Shown piece by piece: positions 51,452 through 59,720 of a stretch of DNA of 64,000 nt (position 1 is the stretch's first letter; every line of letters begins with the position of its first letter). The stretch spans positions 1 through 64,000 of the forward strand of contig NZ_PYGD01000002.1 of the NCBI RefSeq assembly GCF_003014535.1, in the 5' to 3' direction. The notes below the pieces were generated by a model. The model searched no databases and was not told where the DNA came from. It worked only from the letters and a program-made list of their open reading frames with translations. The DNA comes from Taibaiella chishuiensis (GTDB lineage: Bacteria > Bacteroidota > Bacteroidia > Chitinophagales > Chitinophagaceae). The position numbers and the translations under genes are program-made.

Positions 51452-51484
51452 CAAAACTACAGCTAGATTTTATTACCCGCCAAA
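51452..51484 (-). promoter_or_regulatory. Promoter of the leader/EamA/APC operon (TTTG-N21-TAGTTTTG)
   Basis: On the minus strand TTTG (51484-51481), 21 bp, then TAGTTTTG (51459-51452), an exact -7 match. Transcription would start about 45 nt before leader peptide 1 and about 500 nt before the EamA-family gene. Confidence 0.6.
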
Positions 51485-51508
51485 TGGAAATTTATTTATT
51501 GATTTTAA

Positions 51509-51877
51509 TCAATCCGAAGGCGGTAAGGTAATAAAGATGGATTGACGCACGGCCGCTTGCAGGTTGCGGCTACGGTGACCCTTGCCGCGGGTGTCTTCGA
51601 CGAGTAGTACCTCGCCCGGACCAAAACGCCGTACCACGCCCAGCGAGGTTTCTATCTCAATCTCGCCGTCCATCAGTGCGATATATTGCCGGGCCGGGGC
51701 CCGGTGAAAATCGTAATCATAACCTTCGTTTACTTTGCGGAAGATGACCTGGCCCGCTGTAACTCCGGTAGACAGGAAGCCGATCGGCCCGCTATCCTGC
51801 AGCGGGATTTCCAGGTCCTGGAAATGGCTGTCGCCCGCTGCATCGGCATAGATCCTCGTGATCCGGTAGGTTTCCAT
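51509..51877 (-). CDS. Small cupin protein of the quinone-stress cluster
   Basis: 122 residues, a single cupin barrel. Motifs: FHRAPARQYIALMDGEIEIET for the first cupin box, with one His and the conserved Gly, and FGPGEVLLVEDTRGKGHRSR for the second, with its His. The metal set is only partly kept. Its start codon shares one base with the stop of the alpha/beta-hydrolase gene, so the two are translationally coupled. There is no signal peptide. Probably a small-molecule-binding or dioxygenase-like accessory of the MhqD/MhqO module. Confidence 0.78.
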   Translation of the reverse strand: METYRITRIYADAAGDSHFQDLEIPLQDSGPIGFLSTGVTAGQVIFRKVNEGYDYDFHRAPARQYIALMDGEIEIETSLGVVRRFGPGEVLLVEDTRGKGHRSRNLQAAVRQSIFITLPPSD

Positions 51878-52503
51878 CAGCCAAAATATTTATGGAACCA
51901 GGCGATAGACTGGTTAAGGTCTTCGTGGCTCAGGTTATGGCCGGTATTGAAGGTATAGGCGCTCAGGTCGTAACCGGCATCCTGCAGCAGGGTGCGGTAG
52001 CGTTCGGTATCCGCCTGGTTAATGGTCGGATCGCTGGCGCCGTTGCTGGCAAACACCGGCGTATGAAGCGTATTGCTGAAGGCAGCAGGCGACCGGAAAG
52101 GCTGCATGGGCCGGTACAGGATCGCACCTTTCAGAAAGGCAGGATACAGGGTCAGGATACTGCCGATGATATTGGCGCCGTTGGAATAACCCAGCGCAAT
52201 GATCTTCGCGGGATCGAACGCTTCTTTTCCGGCCAGTGTTTGTACGAAGTCTACCAGCTCATGGGTCCGGAAGCTTAGGTCCTGTTCGTCGAAGACGCCC
52301 ATACCCAGGCGTTTGAAGAACCGGGGCATACCACCTTCCGAAACGTTGCCGCGCAGGCTGAGTACATTAAGCCCTTTCCCGAAATTAGGTGCAAGGGGCA
52401 GGAGGTCCTGTTCATCGCCCCCTGTGCCATGCAACAGCAACAGGGTATAGGCCGCTTTATCGCCCGAAGGCTGGTAGATATATTTTAAGGGTTGAAAGTC
52501 CAT
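51877..52503 (-). CDS. Alpha/beta hydrolase of the carboxylesterase/MhqD type
   Basis: 208 residues. The nucleophile elbow is LGYSNGANIIG (Ser), the acid is in ASNGASDPTINQ, and the His lies in NTGHNLSHEDL, giving a complete catalytic triad. The oxyanion strand is LLLHGTGGDEQDLLPLA, typical of the phospholipase/carboxylesterase group that includes MhqD. In Bacillus, mhqD and mhqO are induced by quinones and hydroquinones. Here it follows the MhqO-like gene by 49 bp on the same strand. Cytoplasmic. Confidence 0.88.
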   Translation of the reverse strand: MDFQPLKYIYQPSGDKAAYTLLLLHGTGGDEQDLLPLAPNFGKGLNVLSLRGNVSEGGMPRFFKRLGMGVFDEQDLSFRTHELVDFVQTLAGKEAFDPAKIIALGYSNGANIIGSILTLYPAFLKGAILYRPMQPFRSPAAFSNTLHTPVFASNGASDPTINQADTERYRTLLQDAGYDLSAYTFNTGHNLSHEDLNQSIAWFHKYFG

Positions 52504-52552
52504 AGGATTATTTTTGATTAAGGTAAAACATTCCGGTTAAAGGGTACCTCTT

Positions 52553-53491
52553 TTAATCCAGGGGTACCAGGTGTTTTTCGATCAGCGCACGCTGGTCTTC
52601 ATATTGAACCGGCAATTTCAAATGCTGGCCGAGTTCTTCCAGCGGTTCGTCTACAGTAAAGCCCGGGTTATCGGTAGCGATCTCGAACAATACACCGCCC
52701 GGTTCGCGGAAGTACAGCGAATGAAAATAGTTGCGGTCGATCTGCGGCGTAATGTTCAGGCCCAGTTTCTGGATTTTGTCGCGATAAGCCATCTGCGTCT
52801 GGTCGTCTTTTACGCGGAATGCAATATGGTGGATTGTGCCACCGGCGCCTATTCCCCTGGGTTCCACCGGCAGTTCCACCAGGTCGATCACATTGGCCGT
52901 TGCAATACTGTCGGTCGCATAACGGTAACGGTTCTCTTCCTGTGCCACCAGCTTATAACCGAACACTTCGGTAAGGATCGCTGCTGTGGCTTTAATGCTG
53001 TTTAACGTGAGCGTGGTATTGAAGAAACCTTTGGTGGCTACAGCTGCGCTCACGGCTTCTGTTACATAAGGCTTACGGTCGTCGGTAGCGGCATCGGTGG
53101 CGATCAGCTCCAGCTGCAGTCCGTCGGGATCGGCAAAGGACAGGAACGCTTGTCCGAAACGCGTACCCCGGGTTACGGGTGTAAAATTGGCGGTAAGGCG
53201 GTCGGCCCAGAAGTCAAGACTGTCCTGCGGTACGGAATAGCCGATGGCGGTGGCCATGCCGGATCCATTGCTGCCCCTGCGCACGCGGTCGCCCCAGGGA
53301 AAGAAAGTGAGGATCGTACCGGGTGTTCCCTGTTCGTCGCCGAAGTAAAAGTGATAGGTCTGCGGATCATCGAAGTTGACGGTTCTTTTTACAAACCTTA
53401 ATCCGAGTACCTGGGTATAAAAATCAAAATTGCGTTTGGCATCACCGGCAATAGCCGTAATATGATGTATGCCTAAAATGTTATTTTCCAT
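52553..53491 (-). CDS. Ring-cleaving dioxygenase, VOC family (MhqO-like)
   Basis: 312 residues made of two vicinal-oxygen-chelate halves. The N-half begins ILGIHHITAIAGDAKRNFDFY and holds a metal His; the second half has GGTIHHIAFRVKD and FREPGGVLFEIATDNPG with the closing Glu. The family includes MhqO/MhqE, which cleave hydroquinone-type rings using iron. Its upstream region carries an Fnr-type box (53540-53553), identical to the one before the pirin gene. It is followed by MhqD-like and cupin genes in an apparent operon. Confidence 0.92.
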   Translation of the reverse strand: MENNILGIHHITAIAGDAKRNFDFYTQVLGLRFVKRTVNFDDPQTYHFYFGDEQGTPGTILTFFPWGDRVRRGSNGSGMATAIGYSVPQDSLDFWADRLTANFTPVTRGTRFGQAFLSFADPDGLQLELIATDAATDDRKPYVTEAVSAAVATKGFFNTTLTLNSIKATAAILTEVFGYKLVAQEENRYRYATDSIATANVIDLVELPVEPRGIGAGGTIHHIAFRVKDDQTQMAYRDKIQKLGLNITPQIDRNYFHSLYFREPGGVLFEIATDNPGFTVDEPLEELGQHLKLPVQYEDQRALIEKHLVPLD

Positions 53492-53539
53492 GTTTGTTGT
53501 TTTATGATGTAAAATTCGGAACCTTTCGATCCCCGGCCA

Positions 53540-53553
53540 TTGAACCAGGACAA
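53540..53553. promoter_or_regulatory. Crp/Fnr-type box upstream of the MhqO-like gene
   Basis: TTGAACCAGGACAA has the 14-bp TTG-N8-CAA geometry of Fnr/Crp sites. It lies in a 25-bp segment (53535-53559) repeated exactly before the pirin gene, and an AAAATTC motif follows at the same 17-bp distance at both places. Confidence 0.6.
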
Positions 53554-53569
53554 GAAAATCAAAACGGGC

Positions 53570-53884
53570 TTACACTTGCCCGGCGGACAGGGCCTGCAGG
53601 ATCTCGCCCTTTAATAAACCGCTGCCACCGCCATAATGTTGTACGATGCGGGTTTGCGGGCTGGCTGTCCTGATCTGTGCGCAGAGCCGCGCTTCTTCCG
53701 TTTCGTCCAGGCCGTTGCCCAATAAAACCAATGCCGGTGTCGTGGTCGCGAGGTACAGCGCAACCTCTTCGCCGGTGCCCGCGCCGCTTCCCTGCCACGT
53801 TTCTTCCTGGTTGATCAGCCGTACGACCAACTCCCGGATAGCTTCGTTGCAGCCTATATACAGGATCTCTGTTTTCTGTAACAT
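53570..53884 (-). CDS. Receiver-like protein lacking the phosphoacceptor Asp
   Basis: 104 residues with the alternating pattern of a CheY-type fold: KTEILYIGCNEAIRELVVRL, then PALVLLGNGLDETEEARL, then RIVQHYGGGSG. The position of the phospho-Asp (usually LLDxxLP) is occupied by GNG, and the acidic pair at the N-terminus is missing, so phosphorylation is unlikely. It may be a non-phosphorylated binding module. Located between the pirin and MhqO-like genes on the same strand, 22 bp after the pirin stop, so probably co-transcribed with it. Confidence 0.65.
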   Translation of the reverse strand: MLQKTEILYIGCNEAIRELVVRLINQEETWQGSGAGTGEEVALYLATTTPALVLLGNGLDETEEARLCAQIRTASPQTRIVQHYGGGSGLLKGEILQALSAGQV

Positions 53885-53906
53885 AATACTGGTTTGTTTT
53901 TTAAGA

Positions 53907-54785
53907 TCAGGATAATACCATGGGCACTTCGATCAGCAGGATTTCGGCGCCGGGCGATTGTGCGGTAAGGCTGATGCGGTCGGTATCCCATATACCCAGG
54001 CCGTCGCGGCGGTTAAGGTTATGGCCTTCGATACTGAAATCACCATCGATCACGAAGGCATATACGCCATTGCCCGCTTTCTTAACCCGGTATTCGCTGC
54101 TTACACCCTGTTCGAACTTACCCATATGGAACCAGGCATCCTGGTGGATCCATACCCCCTCATCATCGGCGCTGGGCGAAAGGACCTGCTGCAGGCGGTT
54201 GTGGCGGTCTTCAAGTTTCAGGCTGAGCTGGCCGTACCGGGGTGTTACATTCTTTTTATTCGGGAATAACCAGATCTGCAGGAAGCGGGTCAGCTGATCT
54301 TCGTTCTTGTTGTATTCGCTGTGAAACACACCGGTACCGGCGCTCATTACCTGGATATCGCCATGGCGGATCACGGCTACGTTATCCATACTGTCTTTAT
54401 GTTCGAGATCGCCTTCCAGCGGTATGGATATAATCTCCATATTGTCGTGCGGATGCCTGCCAAAACCCATACCCGGGTCTACGCGGTCGTCGTTCAATAC
54501 CCGTAACGCGCCGAAATGCATCCGGTCGGGGTTATAGTAATTGGCGAAACTAAACGTATGATGGCTGTCGAGCCAGCCATGGTTGGCGTGCCCGCGGGTA
54601 TCGGCTTTATGCAGTACGGTGCTGGGGTTAACGGCTGTGGCCGGGTTGGGCAAATGGTTGAATCCAACGGGGTCAAGCTCTTTCAGCTCGTCGATATCAT
54701 TTTTAAGGACATTGCCAAAAGCTGCGCTGGCTACGAATACGCCGGTGCCCATCAGGCCTTTCCGGATAAAATCTTTTCTTTCCAT
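53907..54785 (-). CDS. Pirin family protein with N-terminal signal-like segment
   Basis: 292 residues from the ATG at 54785. The pirin N-domain carries the metal ligands in RHPHDNMEI and FHSEYNK, in the order His, His, His, Glu. The C-domain (about 195-290) includes EYRVKKAGNGVYAFVIDGDF. Pirins can act as quercetin dioxygenases or redox sensors. Unusually, the protein starts ERKDFIRKGLMGTGVFVASAA, which resembles a Tat or Sec signal although the twin Arg is RK. It lies 86 bp downstream of the Crp/Fnr gene, with an Fnr-type box in between. Confidence 0.88.
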   Translation of the reverse strand: MERKDFIRKGLMGTGVFVASAAFGNVLKNDIDELKELDPVGFNHLPNPATAVNPSTVLHKADTRGHANHGWLDSHHTFSFANYYNPDRMHFGALRVLNDDRVDPGMGFGRHPHDNMEIISIPLEGDLEHKDSMDNVAVIRHGDIQVMSAGTGVFHSEYNKNEDQLTRFLQIWLFPNKKNVTPRYGQLSLKLEDRHNRLQQVLSPSADDEGVWIHQDAWFHMGKFEQGVSSEYRVKKAGNGVYAFVIDGDFSIEGHNLNRRDGLGIWDTDRISLTAQSPGAEILLIEVPMVLS

Positions 54786-54843
54786 GATCAGTAATTTTTT
54801 TGTTTGCTGAACACAAAATTCAAAGAAATAACATGCCTGGCCA

Positions 54844-54857
54844 TTGAACCAGGACAA
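54844..54857. promoter_or_regulatory. Crp/Fnr-type box upstream of the pirin gene
   Basis: TTGAACCAGGACAA, identical to the box at 53540-53553, within the same 25-bp repeat (54839-54863). It sits between the Crp/Fnr gene (stop 54872) and the pirin start (54785). Confidence 0.6.
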
Positions 54858-54871
54858 GAAAATGAAAGGGC

Positions 54872-55450
54872 CTATTTTTTGGCCAGCCGTGTCCTGACTT
54901 TGCTCAGGAACTCGGGCGACATGCCCAGGTAGGAGGCGATATAATGTTGAGCCACCCGTTGCGGGATGCTCGGGTAGCGTTCCAGGAAGTCGAGGTATTT
55001 ATTGGTGGCATTGGTCGATATGGTCTGGAAAAGGCGTTCCTGCATGCGCGACAGGTTGCGTTGTACCATCAGCCGGAACATGCGTTCGAACTTCGGCACC
55101 TTATGTAAGAGCTCTTCCTTGGTTTCGGGCGTCAATACCAGTATTTCGCAGTCTTCCAGGGTTTCGATAAACATATGGCTCGGCTTACGGTCGTGGAAGC
55201 TGGCGATATCACTTACCCACCAGTCTTCGATAGCAAACTGGAGCGTAACCTCGGCGCCGTTTTCGTCGATATAATAGTTGCGGATGCAACCTTTATTGAC
55301 AAATGCTTCAAAATTACAGACCTCGCCTTCCTGCAACAGCAGGGTCTTCTTTTTAACCTTGCGAAACTGCAACAGGGAGTTGAAATAACTGGTCTCTCCC
55401 GGTGTAAAGTTGGCGCACAGCCCGATGTAGCGGTTGATAGCTTCGTACAT
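54872..55450 (-). CDS. Crp/Fnr-family transcription regulator
   Basis: 192 residues. A cyclic-nucleotide-binding-like beta-roll at about 20-120 (LLLQEGEVCNFEAFVNKGCIRNYY) is followed by the long dimer helix and a helix-turn-helix at about 150-190 (ASYLGMSPEFLSKVRTRLAKK). No FeS-cluster cysteine pattern is seen, and cAMP-binding residues are not evident, so the signal is unknown. Upstream of the pirin/MhqO genes on the same strand. Two identical Fnr-type boxes in front of those genes make it their likely regulator. Confidence 0.88.
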   Translation of the reverse strand: MYEAINRYIGLCANFTPGETSYFNSLLQFRKVKKKTLLLQEGEVCNFEAFVNKGCIRNYYIDENGAEVTLQFAIEDWWVSDIASFHDRKPSHMFIETLEDCEILVLTPETKEELLHKVPKFERMFRLMVQRNLSRMQERLFQTISTNATNKYLDFLERYPSIPQRVAQHYIASYLGMSPEFLSKVRTRLAKK

Positions 55451-55586
55451 GCAACAAAGATAAGGCTTAAAAAGGCTCCCGGCGTGTTGCGGTACCAGTC
55501 CTTACAAAACGGTATGATTCTATAGAACAATAATAATATCCTGTTTGTATACTAAGCTGAACTTTGCTGTTTCAACCCCTCTCCTT

Positions 55587-56579
55587 ATGAACCAGATCAG
55601 CCGGCTGTTGCTGTTTTTCTTTTGTATACCTTTTCATGCCCTTGCACAGGATACCACAGCCAGCAGGCATATGTTCCGCGTGTATGAAGATAATGATGCC
55701 ATCAAGCTTTTCGGCGCTTTATCCGATAAGGGGTATACCAATGGTACCCGGTTCGATTATTATTATACCCGGCCGGGCACACCGCGTTTCCTGCCCGACA
55801 GGCTGATGCCCAGGGCGGGCAAAGCTGCCGTAAATACCTATGGCTGGAGCCTGATGCAGATCATGTATACGCCGGAAGATATCCGTGCTGCCCAGCCTGA
55901 TGTTGAAGACTGGCCGTATTCCGGCGCCTTGTTTGTGAGTCATAGCCTGCATTCGGTTGACCCGGTGCGGAAGTTTAACCTGCAGACCGAGATCGTGCTG
56001 GGGGTTATGGGTAGGGCTTCGCTGGCCGAACAGTTACAGAAGGGCATTCATAAGGTGATTGCCTCGCCCGATCCGCAGGGCTGGCCTTACCAATATCCTA
56101 CCGATATCCTGCTGAACATCAATATAGCCGCCGAAAAGCAGCTCTGGCAATACCGTCGCCTGCTCGATATTACCACCGGGGCCCAGGGTATGCTGGGCAC
56201 GATGATGGATGGCGCTTCGGTGTATGCGCAATTGCGTATCGGTAAAATGCTACCTTACTTCGATGGCTTGCTGCAGCAGTATGTACAGCCTTTCCGTAAC
56301 CGTAACAAGCTGCAGCTTTACCTGGTTGCCCGGCCCGCGCTCGATTGGGTCGGTTATAACGCGGTGCTGGAAGGCGGCGTGTTCGGTGGCAAATCAGATT
56401 ATTATAAACAGAACGATGCCGCCCGCGTCAATCATGGCCTGTCCCGCCGGCTGGACCTTGGTCTGGTATTGGGTTACGGCAATATAAGCCTTTCCTTTAC
56501 CCAGCGTATCCTCTCCAAAGCGGTCGATGGCTTCGGGCATCAGCGCCTGGGCAATGTATCCTTGTATATAGGCTGGTAG
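55587..56579 (+). CDS. LpxR-like lipid A deacylase family protein (DUF2219)
   Basis: 330 residues from the ATG at 55587; a TTG 42 bp upstream is less likely. Signal peptide LLLFFFCIPFHALAQ. The N-terminal block RVYEDNDAIKLFGALSDKGY followed by TNGTRFDYYY is the LpxR signature: calcium and catalytic residues near the periplasm-facing end of a 12-strand barrel. Later strands end with LGNVSLYIGW. LpxR removes the 3'-acyloxyacyl chain of lipid A in the outer membrane. Activity here is inferred from the family. Divergent from the Crp/Fnr gene. Confidence 0.85.
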   Translation: MNQISRLLLFFFCIPFHALAQDTTASRHMFRVYEDNDAIKLFGALSDKGYTNGTRFDYYYTRPGTPRFLPDRLMPRAGKAAVNTYGWSLMQIMYTPEDIRAAQPDVEDWPYSGALFVSHSLHSVDPVRKFNLQTEIVLGVMGRASLAEQLQKGIHKVIASPDPQGWPYQYPTDILLNINIAAEKQLWQYRRLLDITTGAQGMLGTMMDGASVYAQLRIGKMLPYFDGLLQQYVQPFRNRNKLQLYLVARPALDWVGYNAVLEGGVFGGKSDYYKQNDAARVNHGLSRRLDLGLVLGYGNISLSFTQRILSKAVDGFGHQRLGNVSLYIGW

Positions 56580-56592
56580 TATGTTATACTGC

Positions 56593-57498
56593 TTACAATT
56601 TGAAATTTAGGGTAAGACCGCTGGCGCCGCCCGGTGCGAAATAAGGAGCCATGGAGATGTTCTCATGCTTTTTGGCAATGCGGTGCAGTTCGGGAATAAC
56701 AATACCCGAGGTGCCGCCTACCAGTAAGCCCAGGAGCACATCGGTGCGGAAGTGGCGTGCAGACTGCATCCGGTAATAACCGACCATAGCCGGTGGTATC
56801 GCCGCTGCCGAAAAAATGGCAATACGCTGCCAGCCGCGGATATGATGATAGTCGGTCAATACTTTGGCCAGGAAGAAGGTCGAAGTAGCGGCGAAGGATA
56901 CGTGCCCGCTGAAGAATGAATTGCTTTTGGCCTCGCCGGTACGCAGTTCCATGGGGATCTCCTGGATATAGGTAAATGGCCTGGCCCGTCTTACAGAAAA
57001 AGCGGCGGCGAAATAAAGCGCATTATCGGCAGCATGGCTTACGGCATAAAGCGTAAGCAGGTCCAGCCAGTCTTTGCGCATCTTCTTATCCATCATAAGT
57101 AATACCGGGCTCGCAATCGAAAAATTGAGGAAGAAGTCGGACCGTGCCTGCGCCCTTTCAAAGTTGGCGGGATTCATTGTCGTGACCGGCCGGTCAAAAC
57201 TATTGATGTTTTTTACATTGAGCCGGGCGACTTCATCGGCAGTCATGGTAGCGGTACGGTCCAGCGCTCGGAAGCCGAAATAGGAAGCGACGACCAGGGC
57301 CGCCGAACCGCTCAGCTCATATTTGCGGTGCAATTGATAAACTTTCTCTTTTGCAGGGAGCGGCGCCGGTTCTGCTGCCGTAACAACGCTGTCGGTCTGG
57401 CTGAAGCCGGGAACGGCGGCAATCGATAATGCGAGCGATAAAAGGCTTTTTCGGACGGATGCAGGAAAGGAGAAATTCACGATCGGTTTTTTTAACAT
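56593..57498 (-). CDS. PAP2-family phosphatase with large N-terminal region
   Basis: 301 residues from the ATG at 57498. The signal-like segment SLLSLALSIAAVPGFSQ precedes a proline-rich linker. PAP2 motifs are in order: VRRARPFTYI, FFSGHVSF and YRMQSARHFRTD. The last motif, with Ser-Ala-Arg-His, is slightly divergent from SRxxxxxH. The product is an envelope lipid-phosphate phosphatase, with substrates such as undecaprenyl pyrophosphate or phosphatidate. It is convergent with the LpxR-like gene, whose stop lies only 13 bp away. Confidence 0.85.
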   Translation of the reverse strand: MLKKPIVNFSFPASVRKSLLSLALSIAAVPGFSQTDSVVTAAEPAPLPAKEKVYQLHRKYELSGSAALVVASYFGFRALDRTATMTADEVARLNVKNINSFDRPVTTMNPANFERAQARSDFFLNFSIASPVLLMMDKKMRKDWLDLLTLYAVSHAADNALYFAAAFSVRRARPFTYIQEIPMELRTGEAKSNSFFSGHVSFAATSTFFLAKVLTDYHHIRGWQRIAIFSAAAIPPAMVGYYRMQSARHFRTDVLLGLLVGGTSGIVIPELHRIAKKHENISMAPYFAPGGASGLTLNFKL

Positions 57499-57856
57499 TT
57501 TCGGTGTAAAAATATAAAACAATTAGTAATGGGTTGGCATCCTTTTGTTTATCGGCCTATCGAAGCTTTTCTGTATTGCATTACCTGCTTCCTGTTGAAA
57601 TTGGTAATATTCCGGTAACCTTATGATAATACGCGCTTTTTAATTTCGTGCCTCGTTACCGAACCAACACACAACAACAAAATAGCGGTGCTACGGCCCG
57701 CGAACTACGGATACCTGCCGGGCCCTGCCCGGTTAATGTCTTGCTGCGCCCGCTCCCCATAAGGCGTTGCGGCAACAGATCGTTTACCCCGGAAAAGACC
57801 TGGCTTACAGGACGAGGTGCAGGTACCGCCCGAGCTTGTGTTTTTAATTTTTGCTT
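57499..57856. other. Divergent intergenic region (about 360 bp)
   Basis: This contains both promoters for the PAP2 and coiled-coil genes. I see no complete TAnnTTTG element with a spaced TTG and no gene. Hairpins are weak. Confidence 0.4.
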
Positions 57857-58156
57857 ATGCCTTATATCAGTGTTTCACAACACCGTAAATTTTGTGAATA
57901 TGTTTCCGAAAAATTAGAAGACCTGAAGTCCGGGGAGCCCATGCCCGCCGGTTATACGGATATGGAAGATCGCTTCCGGAATATGCAGCAGTTGTTTGAT
58001 GCTTACCAGAAGCGACTGGGCGAACTGCAGGATATCACGCTGCAGTATGAGAAGCTGAAGAAGGAAACCCGGATACTGCTGCGTAAGAAATATATGAAGC
58101 AGAAAACGCGTAAGGTAACGCTCGACCTGCAGGAACTGAAGCTCAATATATCCTGA
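57857..58156 (+). CDS. Small coiled-coil protein
   Basis: 99 residues from the ATG at 57857. It is almost entirely helical and charged (LFDAYQKRLGELQDITLQYE, LKKETRILLRKKYMKQK), suggesting a coiled coil and possible nucleic-acid or partner binding through the basic end. There is no signal and no recognised family. It precedes the calcineurin-type phosphoesterase by 53 bp on the same strand. Confidence 0.55.
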   Translation: MPYISVSQHRKFCEYVSEKLEDLKSGEPMPAGYTDMEDRFRNMQQLFDAYQKRLGELQDITLQYEKLKKETRILLRKKYMKQKTRKVTLDLQELKLNIS

Positions 58157-58209
58157 GCCCTTGCGCTGCTTTGATACCGAACCACGAACCAACTACATAT
58201 AACCAATCC

Positions 58210-59688
58210 ATGCAAAGAAGGAGTTTTCTACGCAGCCTGGGCCTGCTATCGGCGGGGCTGGCGCTTCCAGCCGCCCCTGCGCTGGCCCGGGCCGTTGCCT
58301 TCGTAACCCGCCAGGTCAACGGTAAAGTAACGGCACAAGGCCGCGGTATTGCCGGTGTTGCGGTAAGCGACGGCTACTCGGTCGTACTTACCGATCAGCA
58401 GGGCCGCTACCAACTGCAGCCGCATTATGATGCGCGCTTTGTCTTTATTTCTTTACCCGCCGGCTACGAGATTCCCAATGAACAAGGCATTGCGCGGTTT
58501 TATCAACCGCTGGACCCGGCGGCAGCACAGCAGGTGGCCGACTTTGCCCTGCAAGCGATGAAGGGCGGCGATGAACGGCACAGCTTTATCGTATGGGCCG
58601 ATCCGCAGATGCGCAACAACGGTTATGATGCGGAGCAATTCCACACCACCTCGGTACCCGATACCAAGGCACATGTGGCTACTTTGAGCCATGGTCCTGT
58701 ATTCGGGATCGGTTGCGGCGACATCGCCTTCGATCATTTCGAGGTTTATGAGGATTATAAAAAAGGCGTCGCTGCTGTAGGTATTCCCTTCTTTTCCCTG
58801 ATCGGCAACCATGATATGGACTATACCGCAAGGACGGACAATGGTTCGCAAGCCACGTTTAACCAGCTTTTCGGACCTACCTATTATTCGTTCAACCGGG
58901 GTAAGGTGCACTATGTGGTACTCGATGACGTATTCTTTATCGGGGCAGGGCATCGTTATATCGGTTATATCACCGAAGAGCAATTACGCTGGCTCGAACG
59001 CGACCTCAAATTTGTGCCTGCCGGCAGTACCGTTGTGGTAGCCATGCATATCCCTTCCAATACCGGCGCACAGGCACGCGAAGCGCTAAAAGAGGATCCT
59101 ATCGGCGGTGTAGTGATGAACCGCCAGGCTTTGTATAAACTGCTGCAGCCGTATAAGGTGCAGATCATATCGGGACATACCCACTGGAACGAGGTATGGG
59201 AACAGGACAATATTACCGAACACAACCTGGGTACGCTTTGCGGCGCCTGGTGGTCGGGGCCTGTATGTGGCGATGGAACGCCGAATGGCTACGGTGTGTT
59301 TGAAGTAAACGGCAGTGATATCAGCTGGCATTATAAAGCAACCGGCTTCGACAGGCAGCACCAGATGCGGCTGTACAAACCCGGCGCTGTACCCGGTAAA
59401 CCGGGGAGCTTTATGGCTAATGTCTGGAATGCCGATGAGCGCTGGGCGATAGAATGGCTGGAAGATGGCGTGGCTAAAGGCGCGATGACGCCCTACACCG
59501 GCCTGGATCCATTGGCGGTAGAACTGTATGAAGGCGCCGAAAAGCCAAGCCGGAATAAAGGCGTGGAGCCGAATATAACCAGTCACCTGTTTATTGCTAC
59601 TCCTTCGGCAACGGCCAGGATGCTTACGGTAAAAGCCACCGACCGGTCCGGGAAGGTATACGAGGAGCGGCTTATGCTTAATGCCTAA
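58210..59688 (+). CDS. Exported calcineurin-like phosphoesterase (three-domain form)
   Basis: 492 residues from the ATG at 58210. A twin-arginine signal RRSFLRSLGLLSAGL suggests Tat export. An N-terminal beta domain (about 35-115: VNGKVTAQGRGIAGVAVSDG) is followed by the metallophosphoesterase core: SFIVWADPQMRNN, the ordered GNHD motif in LIGNHDMDY, VVAMHIPSNTGA and ISGHTHWNE. The C-terminal beta domain ends in LTVKATDRSGKVYEERL. The order is that of calcineurin-like N/core/C proteins of Bacteroidota. Likely periplasmic or lipid-anchored; the substrate is unknown. The terminal region is intact. Confidence 0.88.
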   Translation: MQRRSFLRSLGLLSAGLALPAAPALARAVAFVTRQVNGKVTAQGRGIAGVAVSDGYSVVLTDQQGRYQLQPHYDARFVFISLPAGYEIPNEQGIARFYQPLDPAAAQQVADFALQAMKGGDERHSFIVWADPQMRNNGYDAEQFHTTSVPDTKAHVATLSHGPVFGIGCGDIAFDHFEVYEDYKKGVAAVGIPFFSLIGNHDMDYTARTDNGSQATFNQLFGPTYYSFNRGKVHYVVLDDVFFIGAGHRYIGYITEEQLRWLERDLKFVPAGSTVVVAMHIPSNTGAQAREALKEDPIGGVVMNRQALYKLLQPYKVQIISGHTHWNEVWEQDNITEHNLGTLCGAWWSGPVCGDGTPNGYGVFEVNGSDISWHYKATGFDRQHQMRLYKPGAVPGKPGSFMANVWNADERWAIEWLEDGVAKGAMTPYTGLDPLAVELYEGAEKPSRNKGVEPNITSHLFIATPSATARMLTVKATDRSGKVYEERLMLNA

Positions 59689-59720
59689 ATAAATTAGGTG
59701 TATATAGGCCAGTTGCTGCC

